64,000 nucleotides of DNA, from NCBI GenBank assembly GCA_026392355.1, contig JAPLCF010000029.1, positions 62,001 to 126,000 of the forward strand. The letters run 5' to 3'. Position 1 is the first letter of the stretch, and every line of letters begins with the position of its first letter. Shown here in pieces: positions 25,607 to 34,077 of the stretch. The translations under genes were made by a program, and so were the position numbers. Source of the DNA: Actinomycetota bacterium. GTDB lineage: Bacteria; Actinomycetota; Thermoleophilia; Gaiellales; F1-60-MAGs149. The notes beneath the pieces were generated by a model that saw only the letters and a program-made list of their open reading frames with translations, was not told the origin of the DNA and did no database searches.

Positions 25607-26104
25607 TCACATGCTACGTGACGTCGGATGGTCGTCGAACCAACGGACGACACACGGTGGAACGAGATTTTCGACAGACCCGCCGAATGCGGCGATCTCG
25701 CGGACGCCGCTGGACGAAACGAACGACAGCGGCCCCGAGGCGGCGAGGTACACCGTCTCGATCTCGGCTGCAAGGTGGTGGTTGAGCTGCTGCATCTGAA
25801 ATTCCCACTCGAAGTCCGAGACGGCACGGAGCCCCTTGACCAGCGCGCACGCGCCTCTGGCACGCGCGAACTCGACGACGAGATCCGTGAACGTCTCAAC
25901 GCTCACATTCTGCACATCTGCGAGTGATTCTTGCAGGAGGGCCACCCGTTCATCCGCCGGGATCAGGGGTTCCTTGTGCTTCGGGCGTCGCACCACACCA
26001 ACCACGACGTGGTCAAACAGCGTCGAAGCGCGCTTGATGATGTCGACGTGCCCGTACGTCACGGGGTCATAGGATCCCGGGCAGATGGCGATGCGCTGGC
26101 TCAT
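25607..26104 (-). CDS. coaD: Phosphopantetheine adenylyltransferase
   Basis: Penultimate step of coenzyme A synthesis. 165 residues with P-G-S-Y-D-P-V-T-Y-G-H-V (T-x-G-H adenylyltransferase motif), V-K-G-L-R-A-V-S-D-F-E-W-E, and S-F-V-S-S-S-G-V-R-E-I-A. ATG overlaps the rsmD stop by 4 nt (ATGA). Confidence 0.97.
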   Translation of the reverse strand: MSQRIAICPGSYDPVTYGHVDIIKRASTLFDHVVVGVVRRPKHKEPLIPADERVALLQESLADVQNVSVETFTDLVVEFARARGACALVKGLRAVSDFEWEFQMQQLNHHLAAEIETVYLAASGPLSFVSSSGVREIAAFGGSVENLVPPCVVRWFDDHPTSRSM

Positions 26105-26646
26105 GCAGCCCCAAGAATGACGATCCGGGCGGCTGCGATGCGGCGGTTGTAGCGCTCGACGAGGCCGGGCACGTCGAATCCGTCACGCGCGGCGGTCTCC
26201 AACACGATGCGTCCGTCGGGTGCCAGCGCCTGTGGCAGAAGCTCCGCGAGGGTCGCTGCGACCTTCGACACCGACTCGTACGGCGGGTCGACGACGATCA
26301 GATCGAAGGTCTCCCCTGCCTCGACCAGGCGCTTGAGCGTCGTGATCGCATTGGCCTTGTCGATGGTTGAGCGCTCGCGCTCATCGAGCTCGGTGATGTT
26401 GGCTTTGATCGTGGCGAGCGCCTGCGCGTCGCGCTCAACGAAGAGGCAGTGGGCGGCGCCACGCGAAAGCGCCTCGAGCCCCATCGCGCCCGAGCCGGCA
26501 AACAGATCAAGCACGCGGGCGTCGAGAACCGTTGCGCCGAGCGACGAGAAAATTGCCTCACGCGCGCGATCGGAGGTCGGCCGCACGCCCTTCCCCGGCG
26601 GGACGGCGAGGCGGCGCGAGCGGTGCTGGCCGGCGACGATGCGCAT
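26101..26646 (-). CDS. rsmD: 16S rRNA (guanine966-N2)-methyltransferase
   Basis: 181 residues. SAM-binding Rossmann fold with V-L-D-L-F-A-G-S-G-A-M-G-L-E-A, and catalytic D-P-P-Y in V-V-D-P-P-Y-E. N-terminal R-I-V-A-G-Q-H-R-S-R-R-L is the family RNA-binding start. ATG 26646 preferred because TACGCT ends 6 nt upstream; the TTG immediately before is rejected. Couples to coaD. Confidence 0.94.
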   Translation of the reverse strand: MRIVAGQHRSRRLAVPPGKGVRPTSDRAREAIFSSLGATVLDARVLDLFAGSGAMGLEALSRGAAHCLFVERDAQALATIKANITELDERERSTIDKANAITTLKRLVEAGETFDLIVVDPPYESVSKVAATLAELLPQALAPDGRIVLETAARDGFDVPGLVERYNRRIAAARIVILGAA

Positions 26647-26652
26647 CAACGG

Positions 26653-26658
26653 AGCGTA
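26653..26658 (-). promoter_or_regulatory. -10 element TACGCT upstream of rsmD
   Basis: Minus-strand TACGCT, 6 nt before ATG 26646; head of rsmD-coaD. Confidence 0.55.
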
Positions 26659-26672
26659 CCGGGCGTCATCGG

Positions 26673-26746
26673 GTTCGGAATGGGGTCAGACCCCAAACCG
26701 AACCTGGAGGTCGAAGTTCGGTCTGGGGTCTGACCCCATTCCGAAC
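26673..26746. repeat. Long inverted repeat with GGGGTC cores
   Basis: Two 31-nt arms (26673-26703 and 26716-26746), complementary with one mismatch, around a 12-nt loop. Each arm contains its own palindrome TGGGGTCAGACCCCA. Sits in the 111-nt gap between recG (upstream) and rsmD; may terminate recG transcription or be a REP-like element. Confidence 0.85.
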
Positions 26747-26757
26747 CTGATCGCCGG

Positions 26758-28881
26758 TCAGGCGCGGCGGAGGGCCGCGATCAGCTCACCAAAGCGCTCA
26801 TCGGCCGCCTGCTCGAGGATCTCGTCGCCTCCTTCGCGCAGCAGACGCGCCGCATCTTCGCGGGCGCGGTCGAGCAGGCGACGATCGCTGTGCAGGCGGG
26901 CGTAGCGCAGGTCGGTGCGGCCACTCTGGGCCTCGCCGAGCAGGCGCCCCTCGCCACGCATCTCGAGGTCGATCTCGGCGAGCGCGAAGCCGCTCGTGTG
27001 CTTGACAAGCGCGTCGAGACGCGCGCGTCCGTCCGGCGTCGGCTCGGCCGAGCTATAGAGCAGGCAGTACGACTGCTCCTGGCCACGCCCGACGCGGCCA
27101 CGCAGCTGGTGCAGCTGGGCGAGGCCGAAGCGGTCGGCATCTTCGACGACCATCACCGAGGAGTTCGGCACGTCGACGCCGACCTCGATCACGGTCGTGG
27201 CCACGAGCACATCGATCTTGCCCGCCGCGAAATCGGCCATCACGCGCTGGCGATCAGCGGCCGGCATCTGCCCGTGCGCGCACGCCACGCGAAGCTCGCT
27301 GAGCGGCCCCATGGCAAGGCGCGCGGCCTCCTCTTCGGCGGCGCGAGCCTCGACCTCGGGGTTCTCCTCGACGAGCGCACACACCACATAGGCCTGACGA
27401 CCGGCCCGCACCTGCTCGACGATCCAGCGGTAGCCGTCCTCGCGCTTCGCCTCGGGCACCACGCTCGTCTTGATGTCCTTGCGACCGGGCGGCAGTTCGT
27501 CGATGACACTCAGGTCGAGATCACCGAAGGCCGTCAGCGCCAGCGAACGTGGGATCGGCGTGGCAGTCATGTGCAGCACATGCGGGACGGGCCCGTCGCC
27601 CTTGGTGAGCTTGGCGCGCTGGGCGACACCGAACCGGTGCTGCTCGTCGACGACGAGCACGCGCAGATCGGGAAACTCGGTGTGCAGCAGCGCGTGCGTC
27701 CCAATCGCGATCAACGGCTGACCAGCGGCGATGCGGGCGCGGCGGGCGCGGCGCTCCTTCTCTGGCACATCGCCCGAGAGGTACGCGATCTCGATGCCGA
27801 GCGGCTCGAGCAGGCGTTCGGCTCCGCGGAGGTGCTGGAGCGCGAGCACTTCGGTCGGCGCCATCAATGCGCCCTGGCCGCCGGCCTCGACCGCGCGAAT
27901 GAGCGCGGCGAACGCAACCGCGGTCTTGCCGGAGCCGACGTCGCCCTCGAGCAGGCGCTGCATCGGCTGGTCGGAATCGAGGTCGCGTTCGATTGCCTCA
28001 AGCACTCGCGCCTGTGCACCGGTGAGCTCGAAGGGCAGTGCTGCGCGGTAGGCAGCGGACAGGTCGCCCGCCGCGCCCAGGGCAATCGCGCCACCGCGCT
28101 CGTCGGCCTCGCTGCGATGGCGCAGGAGCGCGAGTTGAAGCAGCAGCAGCTCCTCGTAGGCAAGCCGGCGTCGGGCCGACTGGAAGGCATTGCGCGTGCG
28201 CGGCTGGTGCCCCGCCTTGAGCGCGTCGCGCCGCAACGGCAGCCGATGGCGCAGACGCAGTTCCACCGGAACCGGATCGGGAACGCCGTCGATCAGATCC
28301 GTCATGGCCTCCGAGACCAGACCGCGCAAGACGCCCGTCGAAATCTGGCTCGACGCGTGGTAGACGGGGATCAGCCCGGCACCGAACGTCGTCCCCTCGG
28401 GATCGTCGAGCACCTCGTGACTGCGCACCGTCAACTCGGCCCCGCGCGCGCCAACCTTGAGCGCACCACGTGCCACCAAGCGCGTACCAGGCTCCAGCGT
28501 GCGCGCGAGGTGACGCTGGTTGAACCACGTCAACGCGATCTCACCCGTATCGTCGCTCAGCCGGGTCTGCAGAATCCGCAGACCGCGTCGCCGCGTCGGC
28601 CGCTCGGTGATCGAGCCGATTCGGCCAATCACCGTCACCTCCTCATCGCCGCCGCGAATGGCCTCAGCGATCGTCTGTTGCGCCGTGAGGTCCTCGAAGC
28701 GGAACGGCAGCTCGTCGATTAGGTCGCCGCGCGTCTCGACCCCCAGAGCGCGCAGTGCCGCCACGCGCTTGGCCGGGCCAGTGATCGGCTGCCCAAGCGC
28801 AAAGCGCCGCGGCGCAGTGCGCAGGGGCGATGGCGTCGCGGTCTCCTCGACTCCGGGAAAGGGGGCCAGCACGAACCTCAT
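26758..28881 (-). CDS. recG: ATP-dependent DNA helicase RecG
   Basis: Branch-migration helicase for stalled forks. 707 residues: N-terminal wedge/OB region (I-G-R-I-G-S-I), then SF2 helicase with L-E-G-D-V-G-S-G-K-T (Walker A), V-V-D-E-Q-H-R-F-G (DEQH box), M-T-A-T-P-I-P-R-S, and C-terminal H-Q-L-R-G-R-V-G-R-G. ATG 28881; divergent from the DUF429 gene with 44 nt between starts. Confidence 0.96.
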   Translation of the reverse strand: MRFVLAPFPGVEETATPSPLRTAPRRFALGQPITGPAKRVAALRALGVETRGDLIDELPFRFEDLTAQQTIAEAIRGGDEEVTVIGRIGSITERPTRRRGLRILQTRLSDDTGEIALTWFNQRHLARTLEPGTRLVARGALKVGARGAELTVRSHEVLDDPEGTTFGAGLIPVYHASSQISTGVLRGLVSEAMTDLIDGVPDPVPVELRLRHRLPLRRDALKAGHQPRTRNAFQSARRRLAYEELLLLQLALLRHRSEADERGGAIALGAAGDLSAAYRAALPFELTGAQARVLEAIERDLDSDQPMQRLLEGDVGSGKTAVAFAALIRAVEAGGQGALMAPTEVLALQHLRGAERLLEPLGIEIAYLSGDVPEKERRARRARIAAGQPLIAIGTHALLHTEFPDLRVLVVDEQHRFGVAQRAKLTKGDGPVPHVLHMTATPIPRSLALTAFGDLDLSVIDELPPGRKDIKTSVVPEAKREDGYRWIVEQVRAGRQAYVVCALVEENPEVEARAAEEEAARLAMGPLSELRVACAHGQMPAADRQRVMADFAAGKIDVLVATTVIEVGVDVPNSSVMVVEDADRFGLAQLHQLRGRVGRGQEQSYCLLYSSAEPTPDGRARLDALVKHTSGFALAEIDLEMRGEGRLLGEAQSGRTDLRYARLHSDRRLLDRAREDAARLLREGGDEILEQAADERFGELIAALRRA

Positions 28882-28913
28882 TGTCGCGGACGAGCCCTCG
28901 GGCGTGGATCTGC

Positions 28914-28919
28914 CAGACT
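28914..28919 (+). promoter_or_regulatory. -10-like CAGACT, leaderless start
   Basis: CAGACT (A2 and T6 conserved, T1 replaced) ends 6 nt before ATG 28926. Confidence 0.35.
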
Positions 28920-28925
28920 CGGGCT

Positions 28926-29705
28926 ATGCCACGCGCGATAGCAGTCGACTGGTCCGGAGCGGTCACGGGCGAGCGCGCAAAGCTCTGGATCGCCGAGGCC
29001 ATTGATGGCGAGCTGCAGACCCTAGAGAGCGGCCGCACGCGCGACGAGGTGATCGCGTGGGTGTGCGAACGTCGCGACGCCGTACCGTCCTGCGTGGTGG
29101 GCTTTGATTTCTCGTTCTCGCTGCCCTCCTGGTTTTTGGACGACCTGGGCTGCTCCACGATCGAGGACGTCTGGGCCCACGTGACGAACCACGGCGAGGA
29201 GTGGCTGCGGGAGTGCCCGGCACCGTTCTGGGGACGCCCCGGCCACAAACGCGGCCCTGAGCCGCAACTACGCGGCTGCGAGGAAGGTTGGAACGTGCGC
29301 GGCATCGTCCCCAAGAGCGTCTTCCAGATCGGAGGCGCCGGCGCGGTCGGTACGGGGACGCTGCGTGGCATTCCCTTCCTCCCCGCCCTGCGCGAGGCAG
29401 GCTGGGCAATCTGGCCGTACGAGGCACCGACCGACCATGTCGTCGCCGAGATCTGGACGCGGCTGCTGACCGGGCCGGTCGCCAAGTCGTCGCCGGTCGG
29501 ACGCCGCGACTGGCTGCGCGCGAACACGAGCCTGCGCGGACGCCTGCTGCGCACGGCCAGCGACTCGGAGGATGCCTTCGACGCGGCCGCCTGCGCCATC
29601 GTGCTCTCGCGGTGCGACGACCTTGAACTGACGCTGCGCCTGCCGCAGCCAGGCGACCCGCGCGAGGGCTCCATGCTCGTACCACCGAGCGTGCTCGACC
29701 GCTAG
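28926..29705 (+). CDS. DUF429-like protein (RNase-H fold)
   Basis: 259 residues. Starts A-I-A-V-D-W-S-G-A, continues with V-V-G-F-D-F-S-F-S-L-P near 58, a G-G-A-G-A-V-G-T-G-T-L-R-G loop, W-P-Y-E, and ends with D-A-F-D-A-A-A-C-A-I-V. These acidic strands match the actin/RNase-H-like DUF429 group, whose activity is unknown. Divergent from recG. A short Pro/Glu-rich gene and a conserved hypothetical follow on the same strand. Confidence 0.75.
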   Translation: MPRAIAVDWSGAVTGERAKLWIAEAIDGELQTLESGRTRDEVIAWVCERRDAVPSCVVGFDFSFSLPSWFLDDLGCSTIEDVWAHVTNHGEEWLRECPAPFWGRPGHKRGPEPQLRGCEEGWNVRGIVPKSVFQIGGAGAVGTGTLRGIPFLPALREAGWAIWPYEAPTDHVVAEIWTRLLTGPVAKSSPVGRRDWLRANTSLRGRLLRTASDSEDAFDAAACAIVLSRCDDLELTLRLPQPGDPREGSMLVPPSVLDR

Positions 29706-29713
29706 ATCTGTCC

Positions 29714-29719
29714 TAGGCT
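29714..29719 (+). promoter_or_regulatory. -10 element TAGGCT, leaderless start
   Basis: TAGGCT ends 6 nt before ATG 29726. Confidence 0.5.
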
Positions 29720-29725
29720 TCCCGC

Positions 29726-29869
29726 ATGGACATTGGCGAAGAGCGCGAGCGCATCATCGTGGAGCCGGCGACGTCGCCGATTCCACAGGAGACGCCGGCG
29801 CCCGAGCCCATGCCGGAGCCGCGGCCCGAGCCGGCGCGCGAGCCCGACGCCGAGCCCGTCCCGGCATGA
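29726..29869 (+). CDS. Small Pro/Glu-rich protein (47 aa)
   Basis: 47 residues. Starts M-D-I-G-E-E-R-E-R-I-I-V-E-P, then about 30 residues of P-x-P and E-P repeats (P-A-P-E-P-M-P-E-P-R-P-E-P). No transmembrane or signal segment; predicted disordered. Supported by a leaderless -10 exactly 6 nt upstream and by ATGA overlap of its stop with the next start, meaning translational coupling to the 229-residue protein. Function unknown. Confidence 0.65.
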   Translation: MDIGEERERIIVEPATSPIPQETPAPEPMPEPRPEPAREPDAEPVPA

Positions 29870-30555
29870 CCGAGCACGACTTCGTCGTCCCCGATCTCGT
29901 CGAGCCGATCGTCGGCTATCGCTCGTGGACGATCCGCGTGCATCCCTCCGGCGAGCCACGCCTGTGCTCGCCATACCGGCGCTCGATCTGGGAGCCACGC
30001 CGGCATGAGACGGCGCGCTGCGGCATCGGGGACTGGTCATCGCCGCTCGCCGTGCGCCCCGTTTCGCACGCACCGCGGGGGCACGACGCACCGGCCGAGG
30101 GTTGCACGTGTGGGGTCCACGCCTGGGCCTCCGAAGGCAAGATGCTGCTCGACACCGCCGACGCGCGCGGCCTGCGCGCCGTCTCCGGCGGCGTCGCACT
30201 GTGGGGCGAGGTGCTCCGCCACGACAAGGGTTGGCGCGCCAAACACGCCTACCCCCACGCCCTGTACGTGCACGCGGCGACCTCCGATGGCCTCTGCTTC
30301 GTCTTCAGTTGGGAGACCGGCCAGCTGCGCGCGACACCCGCAGAAGAACTTGCCGCCATGCTCGAGGAGACGTACGGCGTGCCAACCCGCATCCACCCGG
30401 GCGACGATCCGCTCGCCCCGCGGCCGCGCTACGCACCATCGGCCCTCAAACTGCCGCGCGCGCACCTCGGCCTCAGCGCAGAAGACGCCGCGCTGCTCGA
30501 GCCGAAGCCCAACCGGCGCACGCGTCTCGCGCGCTGGCTTACCGAGATGCCGTAG
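29866..30555 (+). CDS. Conserved hypothetical protein, coupled to the Pro/Glu-rich gene
   Basis: 229 residues, soluble. N-terminal V-G-Y-R-S-W and a W-E-P-R-R strand, a H-D-A-P-A-E-G-C-T-C-G-V-H-A cysteine/histidine patch near residue 80 that could bind metal, then G-W-R-A-K-H-A-Y-P-H-A-L. The G-Y-R-x-W...C-x-C-G-x-x-A layout looks like a small actinobacterial hypothetical family; no activity known to me. Starts inside the stop of the previous gene. Confidence 0.75.
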   Translation: MTEHDFVVPDLVEPIVGYRSWTIRVHPSGEPRLCSPYRRSIWEPRRHETARCGIGDWSSPLAVRPVSHAPRGHDAPAEGCTCGVHAWASEGKMLLDTADARGLRAVSGGVALWGEVLRHDKGWRAKHAYPHALYVHAATSDGLCFVFSWETGQLRATPAEELAAMLEETYGVPTRIHPGDDPLAPRPRYAPSALKLPRAHLGLSAEDAALLEPKPNRRTRLARWLTEMP

Positions 30556-30558
30556 CCG

Positions 30559-31443
30559 TTAAGCCGTGACGATGTCGCGCATCGCAGCGATGTGCGCCGG
30601 CGTGGAGCCGCAGCACGCGCCGATCACGTCGATGCCGAGCTCACGCATGTCCGTCGCCCACTCCGCCATCACCTCAGGCGAACCGTCGTAGATGAACTCA
30701 TCGCCGACGAGCTTCGGCAGACCTGCGTTCGACTGCGTCATCAGGAACACGCCCTCGGGGCGCGCCTCGACCATCTCTGCGGCGATGATGCGCATCTCAT
30801 CGGCGCCACGACCGCAGTTGGCGCCGACGATGCTGACACCCATGGCGCTGATGGCCTCGACGGCCTGGCCGGGCTTGACGCCCATCATCGTGCGCAGGTT
30901 CGTGTCGAACGACATCGTCACGAGGATCGGCAGACCCGGCGCCTCGGCCTTGGCGGCATTGACGGCCGCCTCGACCTCCTGCAGGTCACTCATCGTCTCG
31001 ATCAGGATGGCGTCGGCACCGCCGGCCACCAGACCACGGATCTGCTCGGCAAAGAGCTCCTGCGCAGACTCGAGCGTGAGCGTGCCCATCGGCTCCATCA
31101 GGTCGCCGCTGGGGCCGACATCCCCGAGCACGTATGCACCCGGATGACGGTCGGCGACGTTTCGCGCTACCTCAGCGCCGGCCTTATTGAGTTCCTCGAC
31201 GCGATCGCCGAGGTCATGCATTTCCAACCGCGGGCGGGTGCCACCGAAGGTGCACGTGGTGATCAGGTTCGAGCCGGCCTCAGCGTAGGCCTCGAGGATC
31301 GCCTCGATCTTCTCGGGATGGTCGACATTCCACAGCTCGGGGGCGCCGCCGTCGGTGAGACCAGCGTCTTGCAGCATCGTGCCCATCGCGCCGTCACCCA
31401 GCAGGTGACCGCCGCCTTGCAGGGTCTCGAGAATGCCGCTCAT
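30559..31443 (-). CDS. Homocysteine S-methyltransferase family protein
   Basis: 294-residue TIM-barrel of the Hcy-binding family. Starts L-G-D-G-A-M-G-T-M-L-Q, has T-T-C-T-F-G-G near 62 and the zinc-binding pattern C...CC in G-A-N-C-G-R-G and G-A-C-C-G-S-T-P-A-H. Only this domain is present: no corrinoid or folate domains, so it is a single-domain methyltransferase using an external methyl carrier. It starts right after the small virulence-factor-like gene (1-nt gap), implying a shared transcript. Confidence 0.85.
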   Translation of the reverse strand: MSGILETLQGGGHLLGDGAMGTMLQDAGLTDGGAPELWNVDHPEKIEAILEAYAEAGSNLITTCTFGGTRPRLEMHDLGDRVEELNKAGAEVARNVADRHPGAYVLGDVGPSGDLMEPMGTLTLESAQELFAEQIRGLVAGGADAILIETMSDLQEVEAAVNAAKAEAPGLPILVTMSFDTNLRTMMGVKPGQAVEAISAMGVSIVGANCGRGADEMRIIAAEMVEARPEGVFLMTQSNAGLPKLVGDEFIYDGSPEVMAEWATDMRELGIDVIGACCGSTPAHIAAMRDIVTA

Positions 31444-31444
31444 G

Positions 31445-31750
31445 TCATGCCTCCTGGGCCGGGCCGAGCTCGTCGAGCAGGGCAGTGAGTCGATCCTCGG
31501 AAAGATCGGCCTCGAGTTCTTCGGCGATGCGGTGCACCACGTCCGTCGGGGTACCGTCGGCGGCGATCCACTCGCCCTTGCGCCAGCCCTCCATGTACGC
31601 GTCGGCGTCGGACTCGCCGAGACGCATCGCAGCCTCGTCGATCGCCTCCTGGAAGCGCTGGGCTAGCTGGGCACGTGCGGTGTCGTCGCCCTCGCGCGCC
31701 ATGACCATGGACGGAATGTCGCGCCAGTACGTGATCTGATATTCGCTCAT
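31445..31750 (-). CDS. Small 'virulence factor'-like protein
   Basis: 101 residues. Motif Y-Q-I-T-Y-W-R-D-I-P-S-M-V near the start, R-F-Q-E-A-I-D-E-A-A-M-R-L and Y-M-E-G-W-R in the middle, acidic C-terminus. It resembles the short PF13769-type family, whose name is misleading; genes of this kind are found beside methyltransferases. Strong leaderless promoter (TATAGT, 7 nt upstream). The following homocysteine methyltransferase is on the same transcript. Confidence 0.75.
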   Translation of the reverse strand: MSEYQITYWRDIPSMVMAREGDDTARAQLAQRFQEAIDEAAMRLGESDADAYMEGWRKGEWIAADGTPTDVVHRIAEELEADLSEDRLTALLDELGPAQEA

Positions 31751-31757
31751 GTTGCGC

Positions 31758-31763
31758 ACTATA
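31758..31763 (-). promoter_or_regulatory. Promoter TTGGGG-N17-TATAGT, leaderless start
   Basis: Minus-strand TATAGT 7 nt before ATG 31750, with TTGGGG 17 bp upstream of it. Best-formed promoter in the window. Confidence 0.6.
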
Positions 31764-31796
31764 ACATTTTGTCCCGGGAGCCCCAAGTCGCACTGA

Positions 31797-31802
31797 TAGG
31801 GT
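31797..31802 (+). promoter_or_regulatory. -10 element TAGGGT, leaderless start
   Basis: TAGGGT ends 6 nt before ATG 31809. Back to back with the minus-strand promoter at 31758-31763. Confidence 0.5.
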
Positions 31803-31808
31803 GTGTTC

Positions 31809-31901
31809 ATGCCCTGGTGGATCCCAGCCCTGGTGATCGCGTGGGTGGTCCTCGCCGTCGTGACGACGCTGCTCAAGCGCCCCGTCTACGGCCCCGGTTG
31901 A
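31809..31901 (+). CDS. Small membrane protein (30 aa)
   Basis: M-P-W-W-I-P then a single hydrophobic helix (A-L-V-I-A-W-V-V-L-A-V-V-T-T-L-L) and a basic end K-R-P-V-Y-G-P-G. Supported by the leaderless -10 at 31797-31802 and by a start not shared with any other ORF. Divergent from the methyltransferase pair. Function unknown. Confidence 0.55.
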   Translation: MPWWIPALVIAWVVLAVVTTLLKRPVYGPG

Positions 31902-31972
31902 GCCATCGTCCAGGGCACGCGTCTCGTGTCCGAGCATCGTCAGCGCAAGGCCGCCAAGGTGGCCCCTGACGA

Positions 31973-33694
31973 TCAGTCCAGCGCGACGTAGGCCAGGCCG
32001 AGCGCACCCGGCCCCGCATGGGCGCCGATCACCGCACCGAGCGTGAGGATCCGCACCGAGCGGATGCCGCCACGCGCTGCACACACAAGGCGCTCGAGCT
32101 CAGCTGCAGCGTGGGGGTCGGCGGCATGCGCAATGGCGACATCGATCTCTGGGTGGCCCGCGGATCGGCGCACGAGCTCATCCACCAACGCGGGCAACAC
32201 GCGGTCCGCGCCGCGCACCTTGCCGGCAGGCACAACCTCTCCCTCCTCGATGGCCAGCAGAGGGCGCACGCCGAGCAGCGAGCCGACCAGCGCCTGCGCG
32301 CGGCCGATGCGCCCACCGCGCTGCAGGTATTCGAGCGTCGGCACGCTGAACAGGCAGTCACAGCTTCGGCGCGCACGCTCTACCACCGCGGGCAGCTCGG
32401 CTGGCGGTACGCCGTCATCGAGCGCCTGCTGCACACGCAGCACCGCGAGCGCCAGCGGCATCGACACGTTGAGGCTGTCGATCACCGTCACGCGGCCGGG
32501 GAAGTCGCGAGCCGCCGCTTGGGCCGATCCGACGGTGCCGCTCAACTTCGAGGAGATGTGGATCGAGACGACGTGGTCGTACGTCTCCAGCAGTTCGGCG
32601 TAGACCGCGGCAAACGCTCCAGGTGAGGGTTGAGACGTCCGCGGATGCTCGGGCGACGACTGCAGCCGCGCGTAGAACTCGTCGACCGTGAGGTCCACGT
32701 AGTCCCGCACCTCCTCATCACCAAAGTGGACGGTGAGCGGGACCATCCGCCACGAGTCGCGCTCTGGCACCGGCAGGTCGGCCGTCGAGTCGTAGACGAT
32801 CGCCGTACCACCCGCCCGGATGGCCGCCGCCTCGCGGATACCGGCACGCATATCCGACACTGCTGGCTCGGAGACGGCACCAAAGGCGGCCGCAGCCGCC
32901 AGCACTGCGTCGGCATCGTCGGCATGCACGTGCACGCGCGCCAGCGCCGCGTCGCCGACGACAACGACGGAGTCGCCCCACGTGCCAGCCGCTGTACGCA
33001 CCGCCTCGACATCGGCACCGCGTAGGACGAAACCGATGCACCAGCGGTAACGGCTTGATGGATCATGGACGTGCGCGATTGGCGCGAGCTCAAGCGCACC
33101 CTCGTCCACGACCGCCTCACCGTCGATCGCCGCCACGAGGCCCTCGAGGATCGCGACGACACCAGCCGCACCCGAATCGACGACACCCGCGGCGTCGAGC
33201 TGCGCCAGTTGCTGCGGCGTGCGCTCAAGCGCAATGCGCGCCCCGTCGAGCGCCGAGCGCAGCGCCTCCGCGACCGTCTCCCCCGTGCTCGCGTCCGCCG
33301 CCGCACGCGCCACGGTGAGCATCGTCCCCTCTGTTGGCTCAGGAACCGCTGCGTACGCCGCGTCGGCGCCGGCGTGCAGTGCCGCGGTGATCGCCGCACC
33401 ATCGATGCTGGAGGGCAGCGACAGCACCGCGGTTCGCACCAGTGCCGAGAGGATCGTGCCGCTGTTGCCTCGTGCCCCCATCAGGGCCGTGTCAGCTACC
33501 GCCCTAGCCGGATCGGTCGGCGCAGATCGCAGCGCGGCCGTAATCGCATCGACGGTGGCGAGCAGATTGGACCCGGTGTCCCCGTCCGCGACGGGGTAGA
33601 CGTTGATCGCGTCGAGGTGGTCCCGCTCCGCGCCCAGACGCGCACGAGCGCTGAGGGCAAGGGTCAAGACGGACGGCAGAGGCAAATTCGGCAC
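31973..33694 (-). CDS. DAK2-DegV fusion (fatty acid kinase FakA-FakB type)
   Basis: 573 residues. Residues 1-200 are the DhaL/DAK2 kinase domain ([24 protein letters not shown]), 205-285 a FakA-middle-like region ([25 protein letters not shown]), 290-573 a complete DegV lipid-binding domain ([33 protein letters not shown]). In Firmicutes FakA and FakB are separate proteins phosphorylating exogenous fatty acids; here the parts are joined. GTG start. Confidence 0.88.
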   Translation of the reverse strand: MPNLPLPSVLTLALSARARLGAERDHLDAINVYPVADGDTGSNLLATVDAITAALRSAPTDPARAVADTALMGARGNSGTILSALVRTAVLSLPSSIDGAAITAALHAGADAAYAAVPEPTEGTMLTVARAAADASTGETVAEALRSALDGARIALERTPQQLAQLDAAGVVDSGAAGVVAILEGLVAAIDGEAVVDEGALELAPIAHVHDPSSRYRWCIGFVLRGADVEAVRTAAGTWGDSVVVVGDAALARVHVHADDADAVLAAAAAFGAVSEPAVSDMRAGIREAAAIRAGGTAIVYDSTADLPVPERDSWRMVPLTVHFGDEEVRDYVDLTVDEFYARLQSSPEHPRTSQPSPGAFAAVYAELLETYDHVVSIHISSKLSGTVGSAQAAARDFPGRVTVIDSLNVSMPLALAVLRVQQALDDGVPPAELPAVVERARRSCDCLFSVPTLEYLQRGGRIGRAQALVGSLLGVRPLLAIEEGEVVPAGKVRGADRVLPALVDELVRRSAGHPEIDVAIAHAADPHAAAELERLVCAARGGIRSVRILTLGAVIGAHAGPGALGLAYVALD

Positions 33695-33737
33695 GAGTCG
33701 GTGACGGTTCCCGTTTGCGGGGATCGAGAGGAACCAG

Positions 33738-33743
33738 CATACT
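33738..33743 (+). promoter_or_regulatory. -10-like CATACT upstream of rpmB
   Basis: CATACT ends 7 nt before ATG 33751; a minus-strand TATGCT (33736-33741) overlaps it and may serve the divergent fusion gene. Confidence 0.4.
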
Positions 33744-33750
33744 TCTGCCC

Positions 33751-33942
33751 ATGTCGCGCATCTGCACCTCCTGTGGCCGTGGTCCGTCCTTCGGCAATAA
33801 CCGCAGCCACTCCATGATCGCCACGAAGCGCCGCTTCGACGCGAACCTGCAGAAGCTGCGCATCCTCAAGAACGGCGTCGCCGTTCGTGCCTACGTCTGC
33901 ACTCGCTGCCTCAAGGCTGGCAAAGTGCAGCGCGCGCTCTAA
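33751..33942 (+). CDS. rpmB: 50S ribosomal protein L28 (bL28)
   Basis: 63 residues. Zinc-binding cysteines in C-T-S-C-G and Y-V-C-T-R-C-L, G-N-N-R-S-H-S, and a K-R-R-F-D-A-N-L-Q core: the classic L28 signature. Starts 57 nt from the divergent FakAB gene and is the only ribosomal gene on the plus strand. Followed by the double palindrome region. Confidence 0.96.
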   Translation: MSRICTSCGRGPSFGNNRSHSMIATKRRFDANLQKLRILKNGVAVRAYVCTRCLKAGKVQRAL

Positions 33943-33986
33943 CCGAGCGCCCTTCGCGCATCGTTTCGACCGCCTGGTTGCGGCGT

Positions 33987-34053
33987 GGACAGAATGGATC
34001 CGGATCCAATTTGTCCCGTTTCTGGACAGAATGGATCCGGATCCAATGTGTCC
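33987..34053. repeat. Pair of GGATCC-core palindromes
   Basis: Two 30-nt near-palindromes, 33987-34016 and 34024-34053, each GGACAGAATGGATCC followed by its imperfect complement (two mismatches), 7 nt apart. Same family as the pair at 55326-55392. Lies between convergent rpmB and ribH. Confidence 0.9.
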
Positions 34054-34077
34054 ATGCTCGCTGACCGTGCGAGACAC

